64,000 bases of DNA from Halosimplex rubrum (GTDB lineage: Archaea; Halobacteriota; Halobacteria; Halobacteriales; Haloarculaceae). Location: the NCBI RefSeq assembly GCF_013415885.1, contig NZ_CP058910.1:1798001-1862000 (forward strand), written 5' to 3'. The stretch's first letter is position 1; each line of letters opens with the position of its first letter. The notes beneath the pieces were generated by a model. The model ran no database searches, was not told the DNA's origin, and saw only the letters and a list, made by a program, of their open reading frames with translations. Below are positions 19,168 to 29,110 of the stretch, one piece after another. The translations under genes and the position numbers were made by a program.

Positions 19168-19818
19168 ATGATCGAGTGGATCGGGCAGACCTCGGTCCTG
19201 TCGTGGATCGGGGCGAACCTCCCACTGTTCCTCCTGCTCGCGGGCGCGGCGCTGACCATCGCGGAGGCGTTCGCCCCCGGAGCGCACTTCATGGTCCTCG
19301 GCGTGGCCCTGTTGGTCGCCGGACTCGTCGGCCTGCTGCTCCCGCCCGGACTGGGCGTGCTCGCGCCGCTGATCCTCGCCGGACTGGTCGTCGCGGCGGG
19401 AGCGGGCACCTTCTACGTCTACCGCCAGTTCGACTTCTACGGCGGCAAGGGCGGCCCCCAGACCAGCGACTCCGACTCGCTGCGCGGCGAGACCGGTCGG
19501 GTCACCGAGCGGATCACCGAGACCGAAGGCGAGGTGAAACTCGACGAGGGCGGGTTCAACCCCTACTACCGCGCCAAGAGCGTCGACGGCGAGATCGAGG
19601 AGGGCACCGAGGTGATGGTCGTCGACCCCGGCGGCGGCAACGTCGTCACCGTCGAACCCCTCACCGGCGGGACCGACGAGATCGACCGCGAACTCGCCCG
19701 CGAACGCCGACGGAGTTCGAGCCCGTCGCCGGACGGCGACGGGAGCGAAGACCGCGACGGGATCCAGGCGGACCGCGACACCGACGACGAACGCGAGTTC
19801 GAGACCGACCCGGCCTGA
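19168..19818 (+). CDS. NfeD-family membrane protein
   Basis: The 216-residue protein has three or four hydrophobic helices in the first ~90 residues and a C-terminal soluble OB-fold domain (LRGETGRVTERI to GGNVVTVEPL), the architecture of short NfeD proteins. A charged tail ends it. NfeD proteins work with stomatin/SPFH proteins to organise membrane microdomains, and the next gene on the same strand is exactly such a protein. Confidence 0.82.
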   Translation: MIEWIGQTSVLSWIGANLPLFLLLAGAALTIAEAFAPGAHFMVLGVALLVAGLVGLLLPPGLGVLAPLILAGLVVAAGAGTFYVYRQFDFYGGKGGPQTSDSDSLRGETGRVTERITETEGEVKLDEGGFNPYYRAKSVDGEIEEGTEVMVVDPGGGNVVTVEPLTGGTDEIDRELARERRRSSSPSPDGDGSEDRDGIQADRDTDDEREFETDPA

Positions 19819-19942
19819 GCCGACCCGGACGTTCCGAACCGAGTCGACCCGCGGCCCCGCCGTTCGCGACCGCCGTACCGCGGCCCGGCATCTGTGGTCG
19901 CTCACCCAACACTTTTGACGGGGTGGGACGAAGTTTGATCGC

Positions 19943-21160
19943 ATGATCCCCGTACCAGTGTTGCAGAGTCTCGGTGGCGCCCTTCCGATCGTGGCGGTCA
20001 TCCTGCTGTTGCTCGCGGTCGTGATGGTGTACCAGATGGTGGAGATCGTCAACGCCTACGAGAAGCGGGCGCTGACGGTGTTCGGCGAGTACCGCAAGCT
20101 CCTCGAACCCGGCATCAACTTCGTGCCGCCGTTCGTCTCGAAGACCTACGCCTTCGACATGCGGACCCAGACGCTGGACGTGCCGCGCCAGGAAGCGATC
20201 ACCCGTGACAACTCCCCCGTCACGGCGGACGCCGTCGTCTACATCAAGGTGATGGACGCCAAGAAGGCGTTCCTCGAAGTGGACAACTACAAGAAGGCCG
20301 TCTCCAACCTCGCCCAGACGACGCTGCGGGCGGTGCTGGGTGACATGGAACTCGACGACACGCTCAACAAGCGCCAGGAGATCAACGCGAAGATCCGCAA
20401 GGAACTGGACGAACCCACCGACGAGTGGGGGATCCGCGTCGAGAGCGTCGAGGTCCGCGAGGTCAACCCCTCGAAGGACGTCCAGCAGGCCATGGAGCAA
20501 CAGACCTCCGCCGAGCGCAAACGCCGCGCCATGATCCTCGAAGCGCAGGGTGAACGGCGCTCGGCCATCGAGCAGGCCCAGGGTGAGAAACAGTCCGACA
20601 TCGTCCGCGCACAGGGGAAAAAGCAGAGCCAGATCCTCGAAGCGCAGGGCGACGCTATCTCGACGGTCCTCCGGGCGAAGTCCGCCGAGTCGATGGGCGA
20701 ACGGGCCATCATCGACAAGGGCATGGAGACCCTGGAGAACATCGGTCAGGGCGAATCGACGACGTTTGTCATGCCCCAGGAACTCACCTCGCTGGTGGGC
20801 CGGTACGGCAAGCACCTCTCGGGCAGCGACGTGAACGAGATGGCGAAGGCCAACGGCGAGAACGAACTCGACAGCCTGAACTTCGACGCCGAGACGCGCG
20901 AACTCATCGGCCTCGACAACATCGAGGAGATCCTCGGCCAGATCGACGAGGAGGCCGAGGTCGACGTCGACGCGATGGAACAGGAGGCCCAGGCCATCAA
21001 GGAAGGCAAAGACGCGGCGAACATCCGCGACCCCGACGAAGTCATCGAGGAGATGGACGCCGAACAGGACCCGACCGGAAGTCCCGTCGGCGGTCCCGGC
21101 GGCGACGGGAGCGCTGCCAACACCGACGGCGAGCGCGAGCCCGAGACCGAGACGGAGTAA
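19943..21160 (+). CDS. SPFH/stomatin (band 7) membrane protein
   Basis: The 405-residue protein has one N-terminal membrane helix (residues ~10-32), then the SPFH domain (EKRALTVFGEYRKLLEPGIN, then DARKAFLEVDN-like and TTLRAVLGDMELDD segments). A helical region with repeated Ala-Gln-Gly-Glu words follows (residues ~195-240), then an acidic tail. Stomatins oligomerise in the membrane and control proteases or channels. The NfeD gene immediately upstream is its normal partner. A CACTTTTG box sits about 30 bases before the ATG. Confidence 0.88.
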   Translation: MIPVPVLQSLGGALPIVAVILLLLAVVMVYQMVEIVNAYEKRALTVFGEYRKLLEPGINFVPPFVSKTYAFDMRTQTLDVPRQEAITRDNSPVTADAVVYIKVMDAKKAFLEVDNYKKAVSNLAQTTLRAVLGDMELDDTLNKRQEINAKIRKELDEPTDEWGIRVESVEVREVNPSKDVQQAMEQQTSAERKRRAMILEAQGERRSAIEQAQGEKQSDIVRAQGKKQSQILEAQGDAISTVLRAKSAESMGERAIIDKGMETLENIGQGESTTFVMPQELTSLVGRYGKHLSGSDVNEMAKANGENELDSLNFDAETRELIGLDNIEEILGQIDEEAEVDVDAMEQEAQAIKEGKDAANIRDPDEVIEEMDAEQDPTGSPVGGPGGDGSAANTDGEREPETETE

Positions 21161-21375
21161 GTCCTCCCTGTCGGTTCGGATTCGGGGCCCGTACCACCTC
21201 CCGCTTCGGGTTCCGATCGCTTCCGAACCGGATACGTACCGGTATCTACTCCGTTAGTTCACCGCTAGCGACTCGTTCGTCGGAATTCGGCTCTCCGGGT
21301 GGCTCTCGGCGGTCCGAAGGCCGACGCCCCCGGTAGCCGAAGCCGTTTTACCACCCCACCGCCAAAAGACCCATA

Positions 21376-21978
21376 ATGGCGCGAGAGGGGGACGTCGACG
21401 AGAGCAAGCGGGCGACGCTCCGTCGCTTCGCTGCCCTGGGGGCGACCAGTCCCTTCGTCGGGTTCGCGAAAGAGAGCGACAGCGACGCGCCCGACGCGCT
21501 GGTCGGGTACGTCGCCGCGACGCCCGGCGCGCACTTCTCGAAGATCCGCGACGACCTGCAACTGGGCACGGGGGAGACTCAGCACCACCTCCGCCGGCTG
21601 GAACGGGACGGTGCCGTCGAGAGCCGCGAGGACGGGGAGTACCGACGGTTCTTCCCCGCCGACCGCTTCTCCGAGTTCGAGCAGGTAGCGCTCGGTTACC
21701 TCCGGCGCGAGACCCCGCGAGGGATGGTCGTCGCGCTCCTGCGCGACCCCGAGGTGTCGGGCACCGCCCTCGCCGAGGAGCTCGGCGTCTCGGCGCCCAC
21801 CGTCAGCAAGTACGCCAGCCAGCTGGAGGCGGCCGGGCTGCTCTCCCGCGAGGACGGCTACGCGCTGGAACGGCCCGAGACGCTCCTTCTGCTGCTCGTC
21901 CAGCACGCCGACTCCTTCGGTCCGGAGGCCGCCGACCTGGCCGCCGACGCCGACGACATCGTCACCTACGACCCCTGA
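21376..21978 (+). CDS. Two-domain winged-helix transcriptional regulator
   Basis: The 200-residue protein carries two wHTH units: residues ~45-95 (HFSKIRDDLQLGTGETQHHL) and ~120-165 (SGTALAEELGVSAPTVSKYA). This tandem layout is common in haloarchaeal MarR/ArsR-like regulators. The region upstream (21161-21375) holds no gene, and the T-rich CGTTTTAC box lies about 30 bases before the ATG. The regulated genes are unknown. Confidence 0.78.
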   Translation: MAREGDVDESKRATLRRFAALGATSPFVGFAKESDSDAPDALVGYVAATPGAHFSKIRDDLQLGTGETQHHLRRLERDGAVESREDGEYRRFFPADRFSEFEQVALGYLRRETPRGMVVALLRDPEVSGTALAEELGVSAPTVSKYASQLEAAGLLSREDGYALERPETLLLLLVQHADSFGPEAADLAADADDIVTYDP

Positions 21979-22075
21979 GCGACTCGGGCAGACGAGCCCG
22001 GTCCGGGGTAGAACCGCCACCCGCCCAGCCACAGCCGTCGCTGGCGGGTGTGATAAAGCGCGAGAGTGAGTCCGC

Positions 22076-22333
22076 TCAGGCGGTGACTTTCCAGGTGGTC
22101 GACGAGGAGTAGCCCCACTTCTCCACGTCGAGGTCGGTGTCGCTGTTCTGGATGGTCGTCATGTTCGACCCGACCTCCTTGGCCGAGAGGTCGAGTTCGT
22201 CCCCGATGAGCCGCGACTTGAAGTACGTCTGCTGGTCGGCGTTGTCCCGGAGGTATCCCAGGATCCGGCGCTGTTTCTCGGTGAGGGTGAGTTGCTCGCC
22301 CGTCGCGCTCGCGGTGGTCGCGCTCATACTCAC
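22076..22333 (-). CDS. DUF7123-type small wHTH protein
   Basis: The 85-residue protein (QLTLTEKQRRILGYLRDNA, then FKSRLIGDELDLSAKEVGSN, ending in VEKWGYSSSTTWKV) matches a conserved haloarchaeal small wHTH family. It stands alone. Between it and the TRAM gene are about 210 bases with no gene. Confidence 0.75.
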   Translation of the reverse strand: MSMSATTASATGEQLTLTEKQRRILGYLRDNADQQTYFKSRLIGDELDLSAKEVGSNMTTIQNSDTDLDVEKWGYSSSTTWKVTA

Positions 22334-22546
22334 AGGGAGGTACCGTTCCCCTAAAGCGGGTTTGGTACGATCGGTAAACCCCGCCGCATTCTTGCGGTTG
22401 TCCGGCTCGACCGCGGCCGTAACGGGAGCCTACGGTGGGCTTCGAGGGGCGCGTTGGTGCCGTTGGTTAACCGGCCGTACCAGCCGCGGGGTCGCGACGG
22501 CCGTCGCTGTCGCGGCGGGAGACGACGGGGCGGTGGCCCCGGAGAA

Positions 22547-22942
22547 CTACAGGTCCTCGTCGATGATCTCGCCGACGGCGAAGTTGGACTTGACCTCGGT
22601 GACCTCGACCTTGACGCGCTCGCCCACGTCGGCGCCGGGGACGATGATGACGTATCCGCGCTCGACGCGCGCGATGCCGTCGCCCTGTTTGCCGATGTCT
22701 TCGATCTCGACGTAACGGATCTCGCCGGCCTCGACCGGCGGCTGTGGCTCCGAGGGGACGTTGTCCTCGTCCGTGTCTTCGGCCCGTTCCACCTCCGAGG
22801 AGATGAGCGCGACGCGGTAGGTCTCCCCCGGATCGACTGCCCCCGTCTCGATCTCCCGTTTCGGCACCTCTACGACGTACCGGTCGCCGTCGTCCGACAC
22901 GTCCGCACTGAACAGACACAGCAGCTTATCTGAGATTTCCAC
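22547..22942 (-). CDS. TRAM-domain RNA-binding protein
   Basis: The 131-residue protein ends in a TRAM domain (residues ~70-131; YVEIEDIGKQGDGIARVERG, then VPGADVGERVKVEVTEV). A small N-terminal domain opens MEISDKLLCLFSADV. TRAM proteins bind RNA and act as cold-shock-like chaperones in archaea. The GTG at 22942 is preferred to an ATG 24 bases upstream. GGAGGT lies seven bases before it, and a TATA-like CATAAAAC (about 22977-22984) would start transcription near 22953, downstream of the ATG. Confidence 0.82.
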   Translation of the reverse strand: MEISDKLLCLFSADVSDDGDRYVVEVPKREIETGAVDPGETYRVALISSEVERAEDTDEDNVPSEPQPPVEAGEIRYVEIEDIGKQGDGIARVERGYVIIVPGADVGERVKVEVTEVKSNFAVGEIIDEDL

Positions 22943-23047
22943 GATGTAGACCTCCGGGTGAGTCATAGACCCCCTGTTTTATGAAAGTATGCCAGCCCGA
23001 TCCCGCCAGATCGGTCCGCGGAACCCGATCTGCGACGATCCCCGCGC

Positions 23048-23782
23048 TCACTCGATCTCCGACCCGTCCGAGCGCTTCGGGCCCTCCGAGTCGAAGACCA
23101 CCACCTCGCCGGGGCCGCGCTCGATCGGTCGGTAGCTGTCCCGGACGGCGACCGCTTCCTCCAGCTCCCGGACCGCCCGCTGCTTGAGCGCCCGGGCCAG
23201 TTCCTCGGCCTCGTCGCGCGAGATGTCCCGACCCAGCCCCTCGCACTCGTGGGCGCGGACCATCCCCGCCTCGTCGACGGCCTCGCCCATCGGCTGGCTC
23301 GTCCCGCCGAGCGCGACGCTGAACGGGTAGGTCCGACAGACCAGCGGGCGGTCGCCGTGGACCGTGCAGGCGCCGACGCCCTCGTCGTCCTCGGCGTAGA
23401 ACGTGCAGTCGCCGCAGTCGTCGGTCTGGAGCGCCCACTCGAAGGTCTCGCCCTGCGGGCCGTCCTCGCCCTCGACGAGCCCGTAGGGCATCGGCCGCGC
23501 CACGTCCCGCCAGTCGTAGTCGTCGGTCTCCTGTAGCTCGCGCACTTCGTCGGGGAACACGGTCGCGGTGTGGTCGTGGCCCTCGGCGTCTTCGCCCGCG
23601 GATCCGTCTCCCCGCTCGGCGGCGTCGCCCCCACCGTCTCCGCCGTCGCCCCCACAGCCCTCGACGGCCTTGCAGCAGGCGCCACAGCGGGTACACTCGA
23701 AGCCGATCGTCTCGATGGCGTCGGCCAGCTCGGACACGTCCAGGGCCTCGGCTCGCTCGCGCTCGGCTTCGAGACTCTCCAT
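23048..23782 (-). CDS. YkgJ-family cysteine-cluster (zinc/iron-chelate) protein
   Basis: The 244-residue protein has the YkgJ pattern of clustered Cys. CTRCGACCK lies near residue 25 with a further Cys soon after, then CGDCTFYAEDDEG and CTVHGDRPLVCRTYP. An insert of ~40 Gly/Asp/Glu residues follows the first cluster. The family probably binds a metal or Fe-S centre. Its substrate is not established. The neighbours give no hint. Confidence 0.82.
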   Translation of the reverse strand: MESLEAERERAEALDVSELADAIETIGFECTRCGACCKAVEGCGGDGGDGGGDAAERGDGSAGEDAEGHDHTATVFPDEVRELQETDDYDWRDVARPMPYGLVEGEDGPQGETFEWALQTDDCGDCTFYAEDDEGVGACTVHGDRPLVCRTYPFSVALGGTSQPMGEAVDEAGMVRAHECEGLGRDISRDEAEELARALKQRAVRELEEAVAVRDSYRPIERGPGEVVVFDSEGPKRSDGSEIE

Positions 23783-23846
23783 GGGCGAGCTACCGGGTCG
23801 ACGGGCAAAAGCGCGTCGCGAGCGCGGCGTCGAACGGCGCCCTCCG

Positions 23847-24650
23847 CTACGCCGGTCGCGCTCGCTCGCCGTCCCACCGGACCGATCCCTCGACGGCGAG
23901 CGTTTCGAGGTGCGCGCGGACGGTCGCTTCGGCGAGGTCCCGGACTCCGGACAGGTCCTTCTCGTAGGCGGCGCTCGTGATGTCGGAGACGGTCTCGGCG
24001 CCCTCTTCGACCGCGTCGCGGACGCGACGCTCGCGATCCAGGCGATGACCGATCAGCCGCGCCGCGGTGTCGCGGACGGCCGCCCCCTCGACCGGCGGGC
24101 CGTGGCCCGGCAGGAGGCGGTCGGGGTTCATCGCGTGGACCCGTCGGAGGGAAGCGAGATACGCGCGCACGTCGCCCTCCGGTGCGCCGACGACGACGCT
24201 CCCCTCTGCGACCGCCAGGTCGCCGCCGAGCAGCACCGACTCGTCGCCGTCTTCGGTCGCGAACGCGGCGTGTTCGGGCGCGTGTCCGGGCGTGTCGACG
24301 ACCCGGACGGGGCCGTCGCCGGTCTCGATCCGGGCCCCCTCGGCGACGGTCCGGTCGGGTTCGACGCCGGTCGCGGCTTCGAAGGCGTCCGCGCGACCGG
24401 TCCGGGCCCAGACGGTCGCGTCGCGTGCCTCGGCGTAGTCGGCGACTCGCCCCACGTGGTCCGGGTGATGATGCGTGACCGCGACGTGGCCGACGCCGCG
24501 GTCGGCCGCCAACTCGTCCAGCCGGTCGGTTCGAGCGGCGGGGTCGACGAGGAGCGCCGGGTCCGACCCGAGCACGTAGGCGTTCGTCTGCCCCGTTGGT
24601 GCGCGCGTCTCGACGGCGACCCCGACCCGGGTGACGTTCATCGTCCCCAT
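23847..24650 (-). CDS. MBL-fold metallo-hydrolase with C-terminal helical domain
   Basis: The 267-residue protein has the metal motif THHHPDHVGR, a VVDTPGHAPEHAAF segment, GGDLAV, and LPGHGPPV, all metal ligands of the metallo-beta-lactamase fold. A C-terminal winged-helix-like region follows, as in LACTB2-type hydrolases. The exact substrate (thioester, nucleic acid or other) is open. A second possible ATG lies nine bases inside. TTATAT about 55-60 bases upstream suggests a leadered transcript. Confidence 0.85.
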   Translation of the reverse strand: MGTMNVTRVGVAVETRAPTGQTNAYVLGSDPALLVDPAARTDRLDELAADRGVGHVAVTHHHPDHVGRVADYAEARDATVWARTGRADAFEAATGVEPDRTVAEGARIETGDGPVRVVDTPGHAPEHAAFATEDGDESVLLGGDLAVAEGSVVVGAPEGDVRAYLASLRRVHAMNPDRLLPGHGPPVEGAAVRDTAARLIGHRLDRERRVRDAVEEGAETVSDITSAAYEKDLSGVRDLAEATVRAHLETLAVEGSVRWDGERARPA

Positions 24651-24767
24651 CGAGGGACGCCCGCCACCTGTCCGTTTCGGGACCGTCCCCGGGGGAGGCC
24701 CCCGATATAAGCTTTCTGTCCCGGTGGATGCGACGCATTTACCAGTGGGGATCACTTCGTCGGGAGC

Positions 24768-25292
24768 GTGAAACGCACCTTGATCGCGGTCGCGCTGGTG
24801 GCGATGGTCGCACTGGCGGGCTGTTCGGCGCTGATCGGTAGCGATGCCGACACCGACCAGCCCGGAGCGACGGTGACCGACGACGGGGTGGCGCTCGAAG
24901 ACGACAGCGCGGGCGCGACCGACGTGAACCAGACGCTTCGGCTGACGGTCGACGAGACGACGAACGGGAGCGAGTGGACCGCAATCGGCGCGACGTACCC
25001 GCGCGAGAACTTCACGGTCGACTCCGCCCAGCACGAGGAGATAATCCTCGGCGTGGACACCGACGCCGACGGCGAGTCGGAGCGCGAGTTCAACGAGAGC
25101 CACGTTAGCGGCGTCAACAACAACGCCTACTCCTTCGACGCGACGCTGGACACCGACTACACCCTCTCGGAGGGCGACGTGGTCGTCGTCGGCTACCCCG
25201 CCGTCGACAACCCCGACGAGCCCGGCGAGTACGAGGTCGACGTGCGCGTGAACGACGCGCAGAACGCGACGGCCACCGTCACCATCGAGTGA
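24768..25292 (+). CDS. Predicted secreted lipoprotein
   Basis: The 174-residue protein opens with a Sec signal (MKRTLIAVALVAMVALAGC) whose final LAGC is a lipobox. The lipid-anchored mature part is acidic and Asn/Thr-rich with no catalytic motif and ends in a beta-rich VEVDVRVNDAQ-type segment, suggesting an Ig-like fold. The start is GTG with a CGCATTTACC box about 30 bases upstream. Function is unknown. Confidence 0.72.
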   Translation: MKRTLIAVALVAMVALAGCSALIGSDADTDQPGATVTDDGVALEDDSAGATDVNQTLRLTVDETTNGSEWTAIGATYPRENFTVDSAQHEEIILGVDTDADGESEREFNESHVSGVNNNAYSFDATLDTDYTLSEGDVVVVGYPAVDNPDEPGEYEVDVRVNDAQNATATVTIE

Positions 25293-25387
25293 CGGCCGCC
25301 GAGCGGTGACCGCTCGCGGGTCACGGCGAACCGGCGACCCGCGAGGGTCGACAGGCATTTACTCGCGCCCGGGCGACTCTCCGACAG

Positions 25388-26818
25388 ATGCGCGAGGCAC
25401 ACCCCGTCGAGCGGGCGGTCGGGATGGCACACTACGTCAGCGACGCGCCCGGGGTCGGGGGGCGCCTCCGCGAGGCGCCCGAGGACTTCCGGGTCACCGA
25501 AGTCGAGGCGTTCGACGCCGAACCGCTCGACGCCGACGCCGGCGCCTACCCCAACGTGCTCGCGCGGGTCACCCTGCGGGGGTGGGACACCAACGACTTC
25601 GCGTCGGACCTCTCGGACCGGCTCGGGATCTCCCGCGAACGTGTCTCCTGGGCGGGCACGAAGGACAAACACGCCGTCACGACCCAGCTGTTCTCCGTCG
25701 GGAAGGGCGACCCCGAGGAGCTGCGAGCGGTCGAGATTCGCGACGCCGAGGTGGAACTGCTCGGCCGGACCGGCCGCCCCGTCCTGTTCGGCGACCTGGC
25801 CGGCAACGCCTTCGAGATCACCGTCTGCGGGGTCGACGAACCCGAGCACGCCGACGCGACCACCGCGGATCTGGTGGCGTTCGCGAGCGGGGGCGACACG
25901 CGGGAGCCGGCCGCCGAAACCGACGCCGACGAGCCCGCGACCGTCGGCGTCCCGAACTACTTCGGCCAGCAGCGCTTCGGCAGCAAGCGCCCGGTCACTC
26001 ACGAGGTGGGCCTCGAAATCCTCCGCGGGAACTGGAAGGGCGCGGTGCTGGCCTACGTCGGCAATCCCGCCGAGCGCGAACCCGAGTCGACCCAGGAGGC
26101 CCGCCGCTACGTTCAGGAGACCGAGGACTGGGCGGGCGCGCTCGATAGGCTGCCGAAGCGGCTCGGATTCGAGCGGTCGATGTGTCACCGACTCGTCGAA
26201 CGGCGGGACCGGCTGGGGAGCGAGGACGGCGACCTCGGCGACGAGGACTACCGCGCCGCGCTCGAAGCGGTCCCCTCCAATCTCCAGCGGCTGTTCGTCA
26301 ACGCCGCCCAGTCGTACGCGTTCAACCGGATGCTCTCCGAGCGGCTGGAGCGAGGCCTGCCGTTCCACGAACCCGTCGCGGGCGACGTGGTGTGTTTCGC
26401 CGATCCGGACGCGCCGGAGGGCGTCGCGCTGCCCGACACCGACCGCACCCAGCGCGTGACCGAGGACCGGGTCCGGACGGTCCGTCGCCACTGCGAGCGC
26501 GGCCGCGCGTTCGTGACCGCGCCGCTGGTCGGCACCGAGACCGACCTCGCCGACGGCGAGGTGGGAGAGATCGAACGCGAGGTACTGGACGAGCTGGATC
26601 TGGACCCCGGCGACTTCGACCTGCCGGGCGAGTTCGAGTCGACCGGGACGCGGCGGGCGATCCTGGTGCGGACGGACCTGTCCGTCGACCGCGCCGCCCC
26701 CGACCGGGACGGCGACGACGCGAGCGACGCGCTCACCTTCGAGTTCACGCTCCCGAAGGGGAGCTACGCGACGGTCGTGCTGCGCGAGTACCTCAAGCGC
26801 GACCCCGACGACCTCTGA
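25388..26818 (+). CDS. truD: tRNA pseudouridine(13) synthase TruD
   Basis: The 476-residue enzyme isomerises uridine 13 of tRNA. It shows the catalytic Asp in [14 protein letters not shown] (residues ~90), the [13 protein letters not shown] motif, and the TruD insertion domain, then [16 protein letters not shown] and the C-terminal return to the catalytic domain ([10 protein letters not shown]). The length is usual for archaeal TruD. It is monocistronic. Confidence 0.93.
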   Translation: MREAHPVERAVGMAHYVSDAPGVGGRLREAPEDFRVTEVEAFDAEPLDADAGAYPNVLARVTLRGWDTNDFASDLSDRLGISRERVSWAGTKDKHAVTTQLFSVGKGDPEELRAVEIRDAEVELLGRTGRPVLFGDLAGNAFEITVCGVDEPEHADATTADLVAFASGGDTREPAAETDADEPATVGVPNYFGQQRFGSKRPVTHEVGLEILRGNWKGAVLAYVGNPAEREPESTQEARRYVQETEDWAGALDRLPKRLGFERSMCHRLVERRDRLGSEDGDLGDEDYRAALEAVPSNLQRLFVNAAQSYAFNRMLSERLERGLPFHEPVAGDVVCFADPDAPEGVALPDTDRTQRVTEDRVRTVRRHCERGRAFVTAPLVGTETDLADGEVGEIEREVLDELDLDPGDFDLPGEFESTGTRRAILVRTDLSVDRAAPDRDGDDASDALTFEFTLPKGSYATVVLREYLKRDPDDL

Positions 26819-26919
26819 GAGCGGTCGACGGGGGCGCGTCGGACGCGCTCGGCTGTGACGGACTCCCACGGGGCGGGATTTCCGCGCCGCTTTTGACGCT
26901 CGCACGGGACCGATCCGAT

Positions 26920-27645
26920 ATGGAGTGTCGGCGTTGCGGCTCCGCGCTGGACCGACCGGGCGATTACTGTCTGGTCTGTCGCTCGGAGAACGCCGACGCC
27001 GTCGTACTGGAACTCGACCGCGATCGGGCCCGCGTGACGACACTCGTCGACGAGGAGGTCGCCGGCGTCCGCGAGGTGACGACCACCCCCGAGGACGGCG
27101 AGGAGACCGGAGTGATCGAGCTGCGGAACTTCGCCGGGCTCGTCGCCGACGAGGTGCGCCGCAAGCGCCCGGAGGAGGTGTACGCGACGGGGGACCGGGA
27201 AGTGTTGCGGGCGGTGCGGGGCCAGTTGCACCACGACTTCTACCGGGTCGGCGACGACGAGGACCCCGTCGAGTCGGTGCTCTCCCGCCGGGGCGACGCG
27301 CCGCTAGAGGTCGTCGAGGCGGCGCCCAGGGAGAAGATCGGCGGCTCCCACTCGACGCTCGTCGGCGGCCGGGCGGGCCAGCGCGCCATCCAGACCGTCG
27401 CCGGCCACCCCCACGTCAAGAAGATAATTCCGGGTCCGATCGACGCCGGCGGCTCGGGCTCGCGGTCGGGCGTCCGCGCGAAAGCCACCCGCGCCGGCGA
27501 GAACGGCAACGTCCGCCTGCTCATCCGCGACGGTTCGTCCGTCCAGGAGAACCGCGTCGTCACGACCGCCCGGGAGCGCGATCTGGGGGAAGTGGTTCGG
27601 GAGGACCTCAACGAGGCGCTGCGCGAGGCCGACCTGCAGGAGTGA
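26920..27645 (+). CDS. DUF2103-family protein with N-terminal zinc ribbon
   Basis: The 241-residue protein starts with a zinc ribbon (CRRCG, then CLVCR, residues 3-21) and contains the conserved DUF2103 core GGSHSTLVGGRAGQRAIQTV and HVKKIIPGPI. The family is archaeal with no proven role, and metal binding is predicted. The ATG at 26920 is supported by CGCTTTTGAC about 30 bases upstream. Confidence 0.8.
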   Translation: MECRRCGSALDRPGDYCLVCRSENADAVVLELDRDRARVTTLVDEEVAGVREVTTTPEDGEETGVIELRNFAGLVADEVRRKRPEEVYATGDREVLRAVRGQLHHDFYRVGDDEDPVESVLSRRGDAPLEVVEAAPREKIGGSHSTLVGGRAGQRAIQTVAGHPHVKKIIPGPIDAGGSGSRSGVRAKATRAGENGNVRLLIRDGSSVQENRVVTTARERDLGEVVREDLNEALREADLQE

Positions 27646-27668
27646 GCCCCTCCCGAACGGGACCCACT

Positions 27669-28208
27669 CTACCCGTCGCCGAGGGCGTCGAGCGCGGCCA
27701 GCAGTTGGTCGCGGCCGGAGGCACGGAACGGGGCGTCGATCTCGCGCAGTTCCGCCCGGGAGACGAACCGCGCGGCGGCGGCGTCGGAGGCCGCCGCGAC
27801 GGTCCCCGACGCCGCGTCGGCGGGCGCGGCGTAGTTGAACGACACCATCGTCGTCGCGTCGAACTCCAGAAAGCCGTCGCCGACGAGCTGTAGGTCGTCG
27901 GGCGCCACCGCCAGCCCCGTCTCCTCTTCGAGTTCGCGCGCGGCGCCGGCGCGGGGCGGTTCGCCGTGTTCGATCCGGCCGCCGGGGAGCGCCCACTCGC
28001 CGGCGTCCTCGCCGACCCCCAAGCGGACCACCAGGAGTTCGTCGCCGTCGACGACCGTCGCTCGCGCCATCGGGACCGGGTTCCGGTAGATCGTCAGGTC
28101 GCAGGCCGCGCAGTGCGGGCGGGGCCCGTCCGATGTCTCGCGCTCGCCGAGGTCGTCGCCGCAGGTCGGGCAGTTCGCGACGGCGTCGGTCTCGACAGTC
28201 CATCCCAT
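27669..28208 (-). CDS. NUDIX hydrolase with N-terminal zinc ribbon
   Basis: The 179-residue protein has a zinc ribbon (CPTCG, then CAACD, residues ~12-34) ahead of a NUDIX domain whose box is GRIEHGEPPRAGAARELEEE. This layout is that of NudC/ADP-ribose or NADH pyrophosphatase relatives. The exact nucleoside diphosphate substrate is unknown. It converges with the DUF2103 gene. Confidence 0.85.
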   Translation of the reverse strand: MGWTVETDAVANCPTCGDDLGERETSDGPRPHCAACDLTIYRNPVPMARATVVDGDELLVVRLGVGEDAGEWALPGGRIEHGEPPRAGAARELEEETGLAVAPDDLQLVGDGFLEFDATTMVSFNYAAPADAASGTVAAASDAAAARFVSRAELREIDAPFRASGRDQLLAALDALGDG

Positions 28209-28355
28209 GGGCGGCTCGTCGAACGGCGACGACAAACGAGTTGCGCCCCCGGCGTGAGCAGACGCGACAGCGCCGACGCCGTGCGAGGGGGCGGCCGACG
28301 GCGTCGGATGTGACTCGCAGGGTTTATACGGCCCACTGCCGGACGATACGTTACT

Positions 28356-28634
28356 ATGGCTGAACAGCAGGGACGAACCGGAAGCGCGGGTCGGTTCGGC
28401 GCGCGGTACGGCCGCGTCGCTCGCCGCCGCGTCGCCGAGATCGAGGGCGAGATGAACGAGGACCACACGTGCCCCGACTGCGGCGAGGACCGCGTCGACC
28501 GCCAGGGCACCGGCATCTGGGAGTGCGGCTACTGCGGTCACACCTTCACCGGTGGCGCGTACACCCCGACGACCCCCGGCGGCCGGACGGTCACCCGGTC
28601 GATCCGCGCCGCACTCGCCGACGACGACGAATGA
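28356..28634 (+). CDS. rpl37ae: 50S ribosomal protein eL43 (L37Ae)
   Basis: The 92-residue zinc-ribbon ribosomal protein ([18 protein letters not shown], then CPDCG and CGYCG pairs) belongs to the large subunit. It overlaps rpoP by four bases (ATGA). The order eL43-rpoP-pcc1 is conserved in archaea and ties translation, transcription and tRNA modification together. Confidence 0.95.
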   Translation: MAEQQGRTGSAGRFGARYGRVARRRVAEIEGEMNEDHTCPDCGEDRVDRQGTGIWECGYCGHTFTGGAYTPTTPGGRTVTRSIRAALADDDE

Positions 28635-28765
28635 GCTACAAGTGTTCCCGCTGCAAGCGCGACGTCGAACTGGACGAGTACGGCGGCGTCCGCTGTCCGT
28701 ACTGCGGCCACCGCGTGCTCCTCAAGGAGCGCAGCCGCGACATCAAAGAAGTCGACGTGCAGTAA
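28631..28765 (+). CDS. rpoP: DNA-directed RNA polymerase subunit P (Rpb12-like)
   Basis: The 44-residue zinc-finger subunit has [12 protein letters not shown] and [15 protein letters not shown]. The ATG lies inside the end of the eL43 gene (ATGA overlap). The size is exactly that of archaeal RpoP. Confidence 0.95.
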   Translation: MSYKCSRCKRDVELDEYGGVRCPYCGHRVLLKERSRDIKEVDVQ

Positions 28766-28775
28766 CGCGCGAGCC

Positions 28776-29027
28776 GTGGACCACGAGGCCGTTTTCGACT
28801 GGGAGTATCCCGACGCCGAGCGCGCTCGCCGCGTCGAGCGAGCCGTCGCCGTCGAGGTCGGCGACATCGAGGGCGACCGCACGACCGCGACCCTCGACCG
28901 CGACGGCGCGACCCTGACCGTCACCGTGACCGCCGCCGACCTGGTGGCGCTCCGCGCCGGCTGTAACACCTGGCTGTCGCTCGTCTCGGTCGCCGAGGAC
29001 TGCGGGGCCGCCGCGGCGGCGGACTGA
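28776..29027 (+). CDS. pcc1: KEOPS complex subunit Pcc1
   Basis: The 83-residue protein (residues 5-80 of the Pcc1 fold, ending LRAGCNTWLSLVSVAED) is the dimerising subunit of KEOPS, which makes t6A37 on tRNA. It begins with GTG eleven bases after rpoP in the same operon. The family motif near the C-terminus is intact. Confidence 0.88.
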   Translation: MDHEAVFDWEYPDAERARRVERAVAVEVGDIEGDRTTATLDRDGATLTVTVTAADLVALRAGCNTWLSLVSVAEDCGAAAAAD

Positions 29028-29110
29028 CGCGGTGGCGGCCGACGGGCCGTCGCACGTGAACCAGGCCCACAAGTTATGAGCCTCGACGTGGTACCGTTCT
29101 CCCAGTAACC

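Noticed and set aside
22343-22546. A possible riboswitch or small RNA in the gap before the TRAM gene
   Set aside because: Only weak GC-rich stems are visible, with no known motif.
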